Assembly: GCA_007130545.1 (NCBI GenBank)
Contig: SLSG01000159.1
Coordinates: forward strand, 1 to 5,324
Length of the DNA stretch: 5,324 nucleotides
Direction: 5' to 3'
From: Bacteroidales bacterium
GTDB lineage: Bacteria; Bacteroidota; Bacteroidia; Bacteroidales; UBA7960
This document shows, one piece after another, positions 1 through 5,324 of this stretch (positions within the stretch are counted from its first letter, which is position 1; each line of letters starts with the position of its first letter). A model generated the notes under the pieces. The model was given only the letters and a program-made list of their open reading frames with translations, searched no databases and was not told the origin of the DNA. Both the position numbers and the translations under genes were made by a program.

Positions 1-236
1 CAGATGGAGACAAAGTATTGATATACAATGACCGCGGCAAGATCAACATCCCCTGCCGCCTGAGCCGGAAGATCATGCCCGGGGTGGTCAATATCCCCCA
101 GGGTGCCTGGTGGGAACCCGACCGGGACGGGGTGGACCACAGAGGCAATGTAAATGTGCTGACCAGCCACCGCTGGACCCCCCTGGCGTTCGGGAATGCG
201 CAGCATACCATCATGGTTGAAGTAAAAAAAGCATAA
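1..236 (+). CDS. dmsA: DMSO reductase-like molybdopterin oxidoreductase, catalytic subunit A (C-terminal end only)
   Basis: This is the last 77 codons of a gene that begins upstream of the window; the reading frame starts at base 3 and stops with TAA at 234-236. The visible part is the end of the molybdopterin dinucleotide-binding domain. It carries the stretches NDRGKI, RKIMPGVV, QGAWWEPD, NVLTSHRWTPLAFGN and a final TIMVEV. These line up closely with the end of E. coli DmsA as I remember it (YDDRGRV, RIMPGVV, GAWYDPD, INVLTTQRPSPLAKGNPSHTN). In this family the subunit binds bis-MGD and reduces S-oxides or N-oxides, usually on the far side of the membrane after Tat export. The catalytic residue, the N-terminal iron-sulfur site and any Tat signal lie outside the window, so the substrate cannot be judged. 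The B and C subunit genes directly downstream support the call. Confidence 0.9.
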   Translation, partial: DGDKVLIYNDRGKINIPCRLSRKIMPGVVNIPQGAWWEPDRDGVDHRGNVNVLTSHRWTPLAFGNAQHTIMVEVKKA

Positions 237-239
237 AAA
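225..239 (+). promoter_or_regulatory. A-rich translation start region of dmsB without a Shine-Dalgarno site
   Basis: The bases before the dmsB ATG are almost all A (AAAAAAAGCATAAAAAA overlaps the dmsA stop codon), and no GGAGG-like motif is present. Translation probably relies on coupling to dmsA, whose stop lies 3 bases upstream, and on an unstructured A-rich leader. Such starts are common in Bacteroidota. The function is inferred from composition only. Confidence 0.35.
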
Positions 240-863
240 ATGGCGAAGCAACTGGCCTTTTATTTTGATGCTTCTTCCTGCTCGGGTTGCAAAACCTGCC
301 AGGTGGCCTGCAAAGACAAGCATGATTCCCCAATGGGTATCCGTTGGCGCAGGGTCTATGAAGTCTGCGGGGGGGAGTGGAAACAGCAGGGAAAGGCCTG
401 GGTGCCGGATCTCATTGCCTACCATATGTCGGTGGCCTGTAACCACTGTGAAAACCCGGTATGTGCCAGCTCCTGTCCGAACAAAGCGATTGTTAAACGG
501 GAAGACGGCGTGGTGCTGATCGACCACAACCGCTGCATGGGATGCAAGTATTGCGAGATGAGTTGTCCGTACGGTGCCTTGCATTTTGATCCGGACAGGA
601 AGGTCATGACCAAGTGCACTTTCTGCGCGGATTACCTGGAACAGGGCAAGCCCCCCTCTTGCGTGAGTGCCTGTCCGATGCGGGTGCTGGACTTCGGGGA
701 GCTGGAAGCACTGGAGCGTAAACACGGAACAAACAAGGAGGTGTACCCATTCCCTGAGGCCGTCTACACCGGCCCGGCAGTAGTCATAAAACCCCATCCG
801 ACAACAAAAGGCAAGGAGAAACATAAACCCCTGATTGCCAACAAAGAGGAGGTGCGCACATGA
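240..863 (+). CDS. dmsB: DMSO reductase-like iron-sulfur electron-transfer subunit B
   Basis: This 207-residue protein matches the usual DmsB length (about 205). It has four cysteine groups typical of a ferredoxin carrying four [4Fe-4S] clusters: C14/C17/C20/C24, C67/C70/C75/C79, C99/C102/C105/C109 and C126/C129/C141/C145. These positions are the same as those I recall for E. coli DmsB. Other family landmarks are RRVYE (37-41), REDGVVLID (87-95), MTKCTFC (123-129) and a tail ending LIANKEEV. The subunit carries electrons from the quinol-oxidising membrane anchor to the molybdenum site of DmsA. The ATG lies 3 bases after the dmsA stop, and the TGA stop overlaps the dmsC start in an ATGA junction. 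There is one extra cysteine, C43, outside the cluster groups. A related NrfC- or PsrB-type electron carrier is the alternative, but the A-B-C order and detailed similarity favour DmsB. Confidence 0.93.
   Translation: MAKQLAFYFDASSCSGCKTCQVACKDKHDSPMGIRWRRVYEVCGGEWKQQGKAWVPDLIAYHMSVACNHCENPVCASSCPNKAIVKREDGVVLIDHNRCMGCKYCEMSCPYGALHFDPDRKVMTKCTFCADYLEQGKPPSCVSACPMRVLDFGELEALERKHGTNKEVYPFPEAVYTGPAVVIKPHPTTKGKEKHKPLIANKEEVRT
847..852 (+). promoter_or_regulatory. Strong ribosome binding site for dmsC
   Basis: AGGAGG sits seven bases before the ATG at 860, inside the last codons of dmsB. It is the only textbook Shine-Dalgarno site before a gene in this window, and it fixes the dmsC start at the ATGA overlap. 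Confidence 0.75.
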
Positions 864-1717
864 ACAGCAATGAATGGCCCCTGGTTTTCTTCACCTTGTT
901 TTCCCAGGCCAGTGCCGGGATCATGCTTATAGCGACTTTGATGCTCTTCCTGCTGAAAGAGGACGGGCATGCGGCAGGGGCTGAGTTTCGTCGGACTGCC
1001 GCCCTGCTGGCACTGGGGCTGATAGGCCTGGCGCTGATGATATCCTTTCTGCACCTCTCCAGACCGCATGCTTCGGTATATGCCATGTCGAACCTTGGGG
1101 CTTCGTGGTTGAGCCGTGAGATCATCCTGGCCGGGGTATTCTTTTTTCTCACTGCCCTGGTTTACCTGGTGCCGGAACCGGCCGGGGGGAAATGGACTGG
1201 CGCCCTGACGATCGCCTCCGGCTTTGTCGGATTGATCCTGGTGTACTCCATGGTTCGCCTCTATATGATCCCCACGGTGCCCGCCTGGAACAACCCTTCC
1301 ACCCCGACGGCATTCTTTTCCAGCACTTTACTGCTCGGAGCCCTGGCCAGCCTGGTAGTGATCGGAGCCCTGGCCAACCGCTCCGTGCAGGCGGACTTCC
1401 CGCAAAACCTGGTAAGGCTTCTGGCCATCCTGGTGCTTGCCGGGGCGCTTTTTCAACTGGGAAACACCCTGTTCGTGTGGTTCGGCCAGACCCTGGCCGA
1501 AGGCAGCTTCCCCGCACCCGAATTGCCGGTCATGATCAGGGTGATCCAAATTGTATTGCTTGTAGCAGGCATGGCAATCATGGCAAGCTGGTACAGCAGG
1601 AACCTGCCTTTGCAGGGCTCCCTGGCCTGGTTCCTGATTGCCGGGACAGGCTTTATCCTTGCCGAGCTGTTGGGGCGGTTCCTGTTCTATGCCTCCTATT
1701 ACCGCCTGGGCATTTAA
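860..1717 (+). CDS. dmsC: DMSO reductase-like membrane anchor, quinol-oxidising subunit C
   Basis: This 285-residue hydrophobic protein compares with about 287 in E. coli DmsC. I count eight membrane helices at roughly 8-31, 45-67, 86-104, 113-133, 150-172, 184-207, 223-243 and 253-277. Landmarks shared with E. coli DmsC are NEWPLVFFTLF near the start, SFLHLSRP (62-69), LGASWLSREI (79-88), MVRLYMIPTVPAW (131-143) and AELLGRFLFY (268-277). H65 falls at the position of the histidine implicated in menaquinol binding in E. coli DmsC. The protein anchors DmsAB to the cytoplasmic membrane and passes electrons from quinol to DmsB. It overlaps dmsB by four bases, so translation is probably coupled. 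The identity rests on remembered family sequences and on gene order. Confidence 0.92.
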   Translation: MNSNEWPLVFFTLFSQASAGIMLIATLMLFLLKEDGHAAGAEFRRTAALLALGLIGLALMISFLHLSRPHASVYAMSNLGASWLSREIILAGVFFFLTALVYLVPEPAGGKWTGALTIASGFVGLILVYSMVRLYMIPTVPAWNNPSTPTAFFSSTLLLGALASLVVIGALANRSVQADFPQNLVRLLAILVLAGALFQLGNTLFVWFGQTLAEGSFPAPELPVMIRVIQIVLLVAGMAIMASWYSRNLPLQGSLAWFLIAGTGFILAELLGRFLFYASYYRLGI

Positions 1718-1723
1718 TTTCGT

Positions 1724-3475
1724 ATGATGGGTGATCGACGCGAAATATGGCTGAAAGCCGCTGTGGTCGGCAGTTTATGGGGTGCTTCCGAGATTGTCCT
1801 GGGAAGCTTCCTTCACAATCTGCGCATTCCTTTCAGCGGAAACCTGCTGACAGCCATAGGCATCGTCCTGATGATATCCGGGCATCGCCTGTGGCCCGAA
1901 AGGGGATTGCTGATCAGAGCCGGACTGATCTGTGCGGCCCTGAAATCCCTTTCGCCCAGTCCGGTGATCATCGGACCCATGATCTCGATCTTTATGCAGG
2001 CCAGCCTGATGGAGATGGCCCTTCTTGCCGGAAGACGCTCATGGGGGGGCTATTTGCTGGGAGGCGGACTGGCCATGAGCTGGAACCTGCTGTTCCGCAT
2101 TTTGTCTACACTGGTTCTATATGGCAGTCCGGTTATCGACCTGTACCAGCAACTGGTCACCTTCCTGTTCAGCCAGACCGGATGGCAATTCACCAGCTAC
2201 TGGGCGCCCATTCTTGTGCTTGGCGGACTGTTCTTCGTGTTCGGACTCGTGGCCGGAGTAATGGGACTGCTGGTTTCCCGGGCTGCGACAAAGAACGTAC
2301 AAGCCTGGCGGGCCCCGGCCCTCGGCGCGGTCCGGCCACCTGCCATTCCCCAGGTACCCAGGTCCGGCAAGTGGCACTTCCTTCGCCCCCTGGGTTTCCT
2401 GGTTCTGCTCTCATTGGGGCTTTATTCTGTCCGGAGCATGCCGCTGCTGGTCTCCACCGGCTTATTGCTGGTTTTCCTGCTGCTTGTCCGGTTCCATGAC
2501 CCTTCCCTGATAAGGCGGTTTTTCAGGAAAAAAGGCTTTTGGGTTGGCCTGTCTGCGATGGTCGTTCTTTCAGGACTGATGCTTGGCAAGCCGCAGCCCG
2601 GCAGTCCGATTAGCCCCGAAGGCCTGCGCATCGGGTGGGAAATGTGCATGCGCGCCCTATACGTGATTACGGGTTTCGGGATACTCAGCCGGGAACTCCG
2701 CAATCCTCAACTTGTTAAATGGTTTGAAAGCAGGCATATGGAGCCATTCCTTTCCGCTGTCAGAATCGCCTTCCAGACCACCCCCCTGCTGATCGGGACC
2801 ATCCCCGGAAAAACGGCCTGGAATAAACCGGGCAGGGTACTCACCGACATGGTCAGAAGCATGGAATATTCGCTGGATTATATGCGTTCCAGGAAACAAG
2901 CCTTCAGACAGGTCTTTATTATTACCGGAGCCAAAGGCAGCGGAAAAACCACCCTGGCCGAAAAAACGGTCGCATTGCTTAAACAGAAAGACTTGTCCGT
3001 TAAGGGCATACTGGCCCCGGAGTGGCTGGAGAACGGCCAACGGGCTGGCTATTGGGTAAAGGATGCCGGCAGCGGCGAAAAAATGCTGCTTTGCCGGCGG
3101 AAGGGAACCAAAACCGCCAGCGAGCCGGGTCCTTTTCATTTCTTCGCGGATGCACTGGCGTTCGGACAAAAGGCATTGCTGGACATGGAAACCGGGTCTG
3201 GCACCGACCCCCAAACAGAGGCCCGCACACACACCCACAGACAGGAGGTCACCGTGGTGGATGAGCTGGGACCCTTTGAGCTGCAGGGACAATGCTGGGC
3301 GGCAGCCATGGATTCCCTGCCCCGCGACACCGGACCCATGTTATGGGTGGTTCGGGAATCCCTGATCGACGAGGTCATTCAACGCTGGCCGGCCGTCAGC
3401 CACCGCATCTATCCGGCTGCGACGACCAGTGCGGATTCCTTGGCAGCAGACATTATCCGGGGAATGAAGACCTGA
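1724..3475 (+). CDS. Three-module fusion: ECF S-component-like domain, EcfT/CbiQ-like membrane domain, THEP1-family NTPase
   Basis: A single 583-residue frame. Residues 1-187 hold about six membrane helices (11-31, 39-57, 61-77, 80-101, 106-134, 159-187). The first helix has a small-xxx-small pattern A12/G16/G20, resembling the AxxxA-type helix ECF S components use to contact the T component. LRIPFSGNLLTAIG (33-46) is also S-component-like. A basic, proline-rich linker (188-217) follows. Residues 219-390 are a second membrane domain whose later part (ILSRELRNPQLVKWFE, then AVRIAFQTTPLLIG) resembles EcfT/CbiQ, ending in a charged segment with VRS and MRS triplets at 377-379 and 387-389. Residues 395-583 are a soluble P-loop NTPase with Walker A GAKGSGKTT (402-410) and Walker B VVDELGPFE (511-519), the pattern of THEP1 (NTPase_1) nucleoside-triphosphatases. 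I see no ABC signature such as LSGGQ. The NTPase call is firm, the T-like call moderate and the S-like call tentative. The gene starts six bases after dmsC; ATG 1727 is an equally possible start, and no clear ribosome binding site decides. Cotranscription with dmsC and mobA is likely. The substrate is unknown. Confidence 0.72.
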   Translation: MMGDRREIWLKAAVVGSLWGASEIVLGSFLHNLRIPFSGNLLTAIGIVLMISGHRLWPERGLLIRAGLICAALKSLSPSPVIIGPMISIFMQASLMEMALLAGRRSWGGYLLGGGLAMSWNLLFRILSTLVLYGSPVIDLYQQLVTFLFSQTGWQFTSYWAPILVLGGLFFVFGLVAGVMGLLVSRAATKNVQAWRAPALGAVRPPAIPQVPRSGKWHFLRPLGFLVLLSLGLYSVRSMPLLVSTGLLLVFLLLVRFHDPSLIRRFFRKKGFWVGLSAMVVLSGLMLGKPQPGSPISPEGLRIGWEMCMRALYVITGFGILSRELRNPQLVKWFESRHMEPFLSAVRIAFQTTPLLIGTIPGKTAWNKPGRVLTDMVRSMEYSLDYMRSRKQAFRQVFIITGAKGSGKTTLAEKTVALLKQKDLSVKGILAPEWLENGQRAGYWVKDAGSGEKMLLCRRKGTKTASEPGPFHFFADALAFGQKALLDMETGSGTDPQTEARTHTHRQEVTVVDELGPFELQGQCWAAAMDSLPRDTGPMLWVVRESLIDEVIQRWPAVSHRIYPAATTSADSLAADIIRGMKT

Positions 3476-3491
3476 AGCAAAAAACGCACTT

Positions 3492-4073
3492 ATGGCAGCA
3501 TCCGTGAAAAAGAACAGGCATGTCAGCGGGGTGGTCCTTGCGGGGGGGAAAAGTTCACGCTTCGGCTCGGATAAGGCGCTCCATCCTTTCCAGGGGAAGC
3601 CCCTGGCAGTCCATGCCCTTGAAATCATCCGGCCCCATTGCGGGGAATTGATGATCAGCACCGGAAATGCCGGGGCATATGTCTCTGCCGGTGTGCCGGC
3701 CATAGAAGATATTTTTAAGGGATGTGGCCCCATGGGAGGCATCCACAGTGCGCTGACGCAGGCCAGGGGAAATCTGCTGGTGGTGATTGGATGCGACACG
3801 CCGCTGGTCCCCCCTGCCTTGTACGGATTTTTACTGGAGCAGATGGGCGGACACCAGGTGATCATGCCGGTTTACGGGGGCTTTACGGAAACCATGTGTG
3901 CCATATATCACCGGTCCTGCCTGCCTGACATAGAACGGGCCCTTCAGGGAAAAACCTTTAAGATCCTGGATGTGGTGGCCGGTCTGGACACCCGTTTTGT
4001 GGAGATCGACCAGGAAGCTTTCGTCCGCCAGGGAATGTTCCGCAACATAAATACCCGCGCAGACCTGCCCTGA
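3492..4073 (+). CDS. mobA: Molybdenum cofactor guanylyltransferase MobA
   Basis: This 193-residue protein is close to the usual MobA length. MobA transfers GMP from GTP to molybdenum-bound molybdopterin in the cytoplasm, forming the MGD cofactor that DMSO reductase-family enzymes such as DmsA require. The nucleotide-binding start is LAGGKSSRFGSDKAL (16-30), with the conserved R23, D27 and K28 pattern. GPMGGIHSAL (79-88) corresponds to the family GPLAGI motif. GCDTPLVP (100-107) contains the metal-binding aspartate D102. RNINTRADL (184-192) is the typical C-terminal NINTPEDL-like motif. The start follows the upstream gene by 16 bases in an A-rich leader without a clear Shine-Dalgarno site; GTG at 3504 is a possible alternative. 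It ends with TGA followed at once by TAA. Related NTP transferases such as MocA are less likely because of the NINT motif and the operon context. Confidence 0.9.
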   Translation: MAASVKKNRHVSGVVLAGGKSSRFGSDKALHPFQGKPLAVHALEIIRPHCGELMISTGNAGAYVSAGVPAIEDIFKGCGPMGGIHSALTQARGNLLVVIGCDTPLVPPALYGFLLEQMGGHQVIMPVYGGFTETMCAIYHRSCLPDIERALQGKTFKILDVVAGLDTRFVEIDQEAFVRQGMFRNINTRADLP

Positions 4074-4083
4074 TAAGTGGCCA
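4074..4083 (+). other. Ten-base convergent intergenic gap
   Basis: The mobA stop (4071-4073) and the stop of the minus-strand M15 peptidase (4084-4086) face each other across ten bases. I see no hairpin with a T-run on either strand in or beside the gap. If terminators exist, each must lie inside the opposing gene, or transcripts must overlap. Confidence 0.6.
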
Positions 4084-4965
4084 TCAACGACAATCCGCCG
4101 CTATGTTCAGCACATAATCTTCAATGACTCCGATCTCCCTTGCGGTTTCCCAGCCATCAAAGCCTGTGATATCGTCGTAGGAGACCTCAGACCTGTATGC
4201 CCGGAGGTATTGTGATGAAACGGGTTTGTATGACCAATGCCACTTCTCTTCCTCATAGCCCTGCGGCCTGTCTGGTCCCATGGCAGTATAGGGCTGGCAA
4301 AAGCCAAAGCCTGCCGCATGCTCCAACAGCCATTCGTACACCTTACGGCCCTCCCCAGACTCAAAATAACTATTTACCAGTGCATTAAGATCTATGTCCG
4401 TGCCCCAGTGATGGCGGGAGGTGCCGGGCATGGCGCTGAAGCGGAGTATTTCACGGGAACGCTCCACTGGATCCCCAATGGAAGTGGCAAGGATGCCGCC
4501 AAAAAGGACCTGCCGGCCGTTCCACTTATTTTCCCAAATGCGCTTTTGGTGCGCAAATGTGCGCATGGCCGAAACAATGACCAGGTCCACACCCGCACCA
4601 CTGGCTGCACGATGCATATCCAGAAAGGCAGCATACGCCTCGCGGTGCATGAACATCCCCTCCCTGCCCGCATATTGCGGTCCGACGGGGACAAACAACG
4701 TATCGGCCGAAGGGTCCACATGGCCCAGAAGGTATTTCTCAGAAGGCGGTAAAAAAGGGGAAGGGGCATCCATATTGTGTCTGGTTTGGGGTTCTTCCTG
4801 CAATTTGTCCAATCCCTGATCCACCTCACCGGATGAGCGGAGCTGCAACCTCTGCGCAGCCCGCTGTCCCCTGGAGTAAATCATCAGGACAGCCAGCAGG
4901 ATGAGCAAAGCCGCTACCAGGGCCTGGTATTTTCCAAATCGGTTGCTGCGCATAAACCGCTTCAT
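4084..4965 (-). CDS. Membrane-anchored M15-family (VanY-like) D-Ala-D-Ala carboxypeptidase
   Basis: A 293-residue protein with a basic N-terminus (MKRFMRSNRFGKYQ) and one hydrophobic segment at 15-30, which reads as a signal anchor placing the enzyme outside the cytoplasmic membrane. A polar stalk of about 40 residues follows. The catalytic domain covers roughly 75-290. It has the substrate-binding arginine region SAMRTFAHQ (132-140), the zinc motif SRHHWGTDID (183-192) with H185 and D192 as expected ligands, and EKWHW (240-244) with catalytic E240 and third ligand H243. These fit the M15B SxHxxGxAxD and ExxH pattern, except that D190 replaces the usual alanine. The family trims terminal D-Ala from peptidoglycan stem peptides; this substrate is inferred. 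An unusually long segment, about 140-180, lies between the arginine and zinc motifs. The gene starts 12 bases after the S9 peptidase stop, so the two are probably cotranscribed. ATG at 4953 (residue 5) is an alternative start. Confidence 0.85.
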   Translation of the reverse strand: MKRFMRSNRFGKYQALVAALLILLAVLMIYSRGQRAAQRLQLRSSGEVDQGLDKLQEEPQTRHNMDAPSPFLPPSEKYLLGHVDPSADTLFVPVGPQYAGREGMFMHREAYAAFLDMHRAASGAGVDLVIVSAMRTFAHQKRIWENKWNGRQVLFGGILATSIGDPVERSREILRFSAMPGTSRHHWGTDIDLNALVNSYFESGEGRKVYEWLLEHAAGFGFCQPYTAMGPDRPQGYEEEKWHWSYKPVSSQYLRAYRSEVSYDDITGFDGWETAREIGVIEDYVLNIAADCR

Positions 4966-4977
4966 TGGTTCGGTGTG

Positions 4978-5324
4978 CTATTTCAGCCAGTTGTCGAGCC
5001 AGCGGAAGAATTCCCGTTGCCAGAGAATGCCGTTCTGGGGCGAAAGTACCCAGTGGTTCTCTTCCGGGAACACCAGGAAGCGGCTGGGGATGCCCTGCAA
5101 CTGTGCTGCGTTGTACGCCTGCATGCCTTCCGACAAAGGCACCCTGTAGTCCTTTGCACCGTGGATCACCAGAATGGGCGTATCCCAGTTTCCGACAAAA
5201 AGGTGGGGTGAAAAGTCGTAGCTGTGCGGGCGCGGGGACGCCCAATAGGGTCCGCCAATATCATGGTTGGCAAAAAACATCTCCTCGGTGGTGCCATACC
5301 AGCTCTCAAAGTTGAACATCCCGC
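4978..5324 (-). CDS. S9-family prolyl oligopeptidase-like serine peptidase (C-terminal end only)
   Basis: About 115 C-terminal residues of an alpha/beta-hydrolase peptidase domain; the gene continues past the window edge at its 5' side, so the in-frame ATG at 5319 is internal and not the start. Counting from that methionine, HGAKDYRVPLSEG (53-65) contains the triad aspartate D57, and FPEENHWV (84-91) contains the triad histidine H89. The end (WQREFFRWLDNWLK) is typical of S9 enzymes. The catalytic serine and the beta-propeller are outside the window. GTTEEMFFANHDIGGPYW resembles the secreted S9 peptidases of Bacteroidota that release dipeptides or act on short peptides. That subfamily call is from memory. 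The stop codon lies 12 bases upstream of the M15 peptidase start. Confidence 0.88.
   Translation of the reverse strand, partial: GMFNFESWYGTTEEMFFANHDIGGPYWASPRPHSYDFSPHLFVGNWDTPILVIHGAKDYRVPLSEGMQAYNAAQLQGIPSRFLVFPEENHWVLSPQNGILWQREFFRWLDNWLK

Noticed and set aside
764..1152. Open frames on the minus strand across the dmsB-dmsC junction
   Set aside because: They lie wholly antisense to two conserved genes, show no domain-like pattern and have no plausible start signal.
1192..1734. A 180-codon open frame on the plus strand overlapping dmsC
   Set aside because: It is out of frame with a well-supported dmsC, rich in proline, glycine and arginine as expected for a shadow frame in GC-rich DNA, and matches nothing I recognise.
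2906..3472. MobB identity for the P-loop domain, suggested by the neighbouring mobA
   Set aside because: The Walker B region VVDELGPFE and the overall layout fit THEP1 better than MobB; a MobB-like role remains only a hypothesis.
4237..4752. A 171-codon open frame on the plus strand
   Set aside because: It is antisense to the M15 peptidase, whose zinc motifs and membrane anchor clearly make it the real gene.
4978..5319. A complete small 113-residue gene starting at ATG 5319
   Set aside because: The frame stays open to the window edge, and the product is only the C-terminal end of an S9 peptidase domain with no catalytic serine, so the methionine is internal.
1..5324. CRISPR arrays, tRNA or rRNA genes, insertion sequences and long repeats
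   Set aside because: Coding sequence fills almost the whole window, and no repeated units, RNA-like folds or transposase motifs were seen by eye.

Overview
The window holds two gene blocks that converge on each other, with almost no non-coding DNA. The sequence looks like an anaerobically respiring bacterium of moderately high GC content. A Bacteroidota-like host is my best guess. It rests on the style of the S9 and M15 peptidases on the minus strand and on the lack of Shine-Dalgarno sites before most genes. This placement is an inference and is not proven by any marker gene in the window.

Plus strand, 1-4073: a tightly packed operon that enters from upstream. It starts with the last part of a DmsA-type molybdopterin oxidoreductase. 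Next come a complete four-cluster iron-sulfur subunit (DmsB type) and a complete eight-helix membrane anchor (DmsC type). Together these form a DMSO reductase-like complex that takes electrons from menaquinol and passes them to a bis-MGD molybdoenzyme. Six bases after dmsC comes a 583-residue protein that I read as three modules in one chain: a six-helix ECF S-component-like domain, an EcfT/CbiQ-like membrane domain, and a soluble P-loop NTPase of the THEP1 family. The last gene is mobA, which adds GMP to molybdopterin to make the cofactor used by DmsA. Intergenic distances along the operon are +3, -4, +6 and +16 bases.

Minus strand, 4084-5324: a two-gene block read toward the operon. It contains the C-terminal end of an S9 (prolyl oligopeptidase-like) serine peptidase, cut by the window edge. 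After 12 bases comes a membrane-anchored M15-family D-Ala-D-Ala carboxypeptidase-like zinc peptidase. Only 10 bases separate its stop codon from the mobA stop codon.

The most unusual item is the S-T-THEP1 fusion. It sits between a molybdoenzyme and a molybdenum-cofactor gene, so a role in supplying molybdate, a cofactor precursor or a related small molecule is a reasonable hypothesis. Nothing in the sequence identifies the substrate. No ABC-type ATPase is present in the window.
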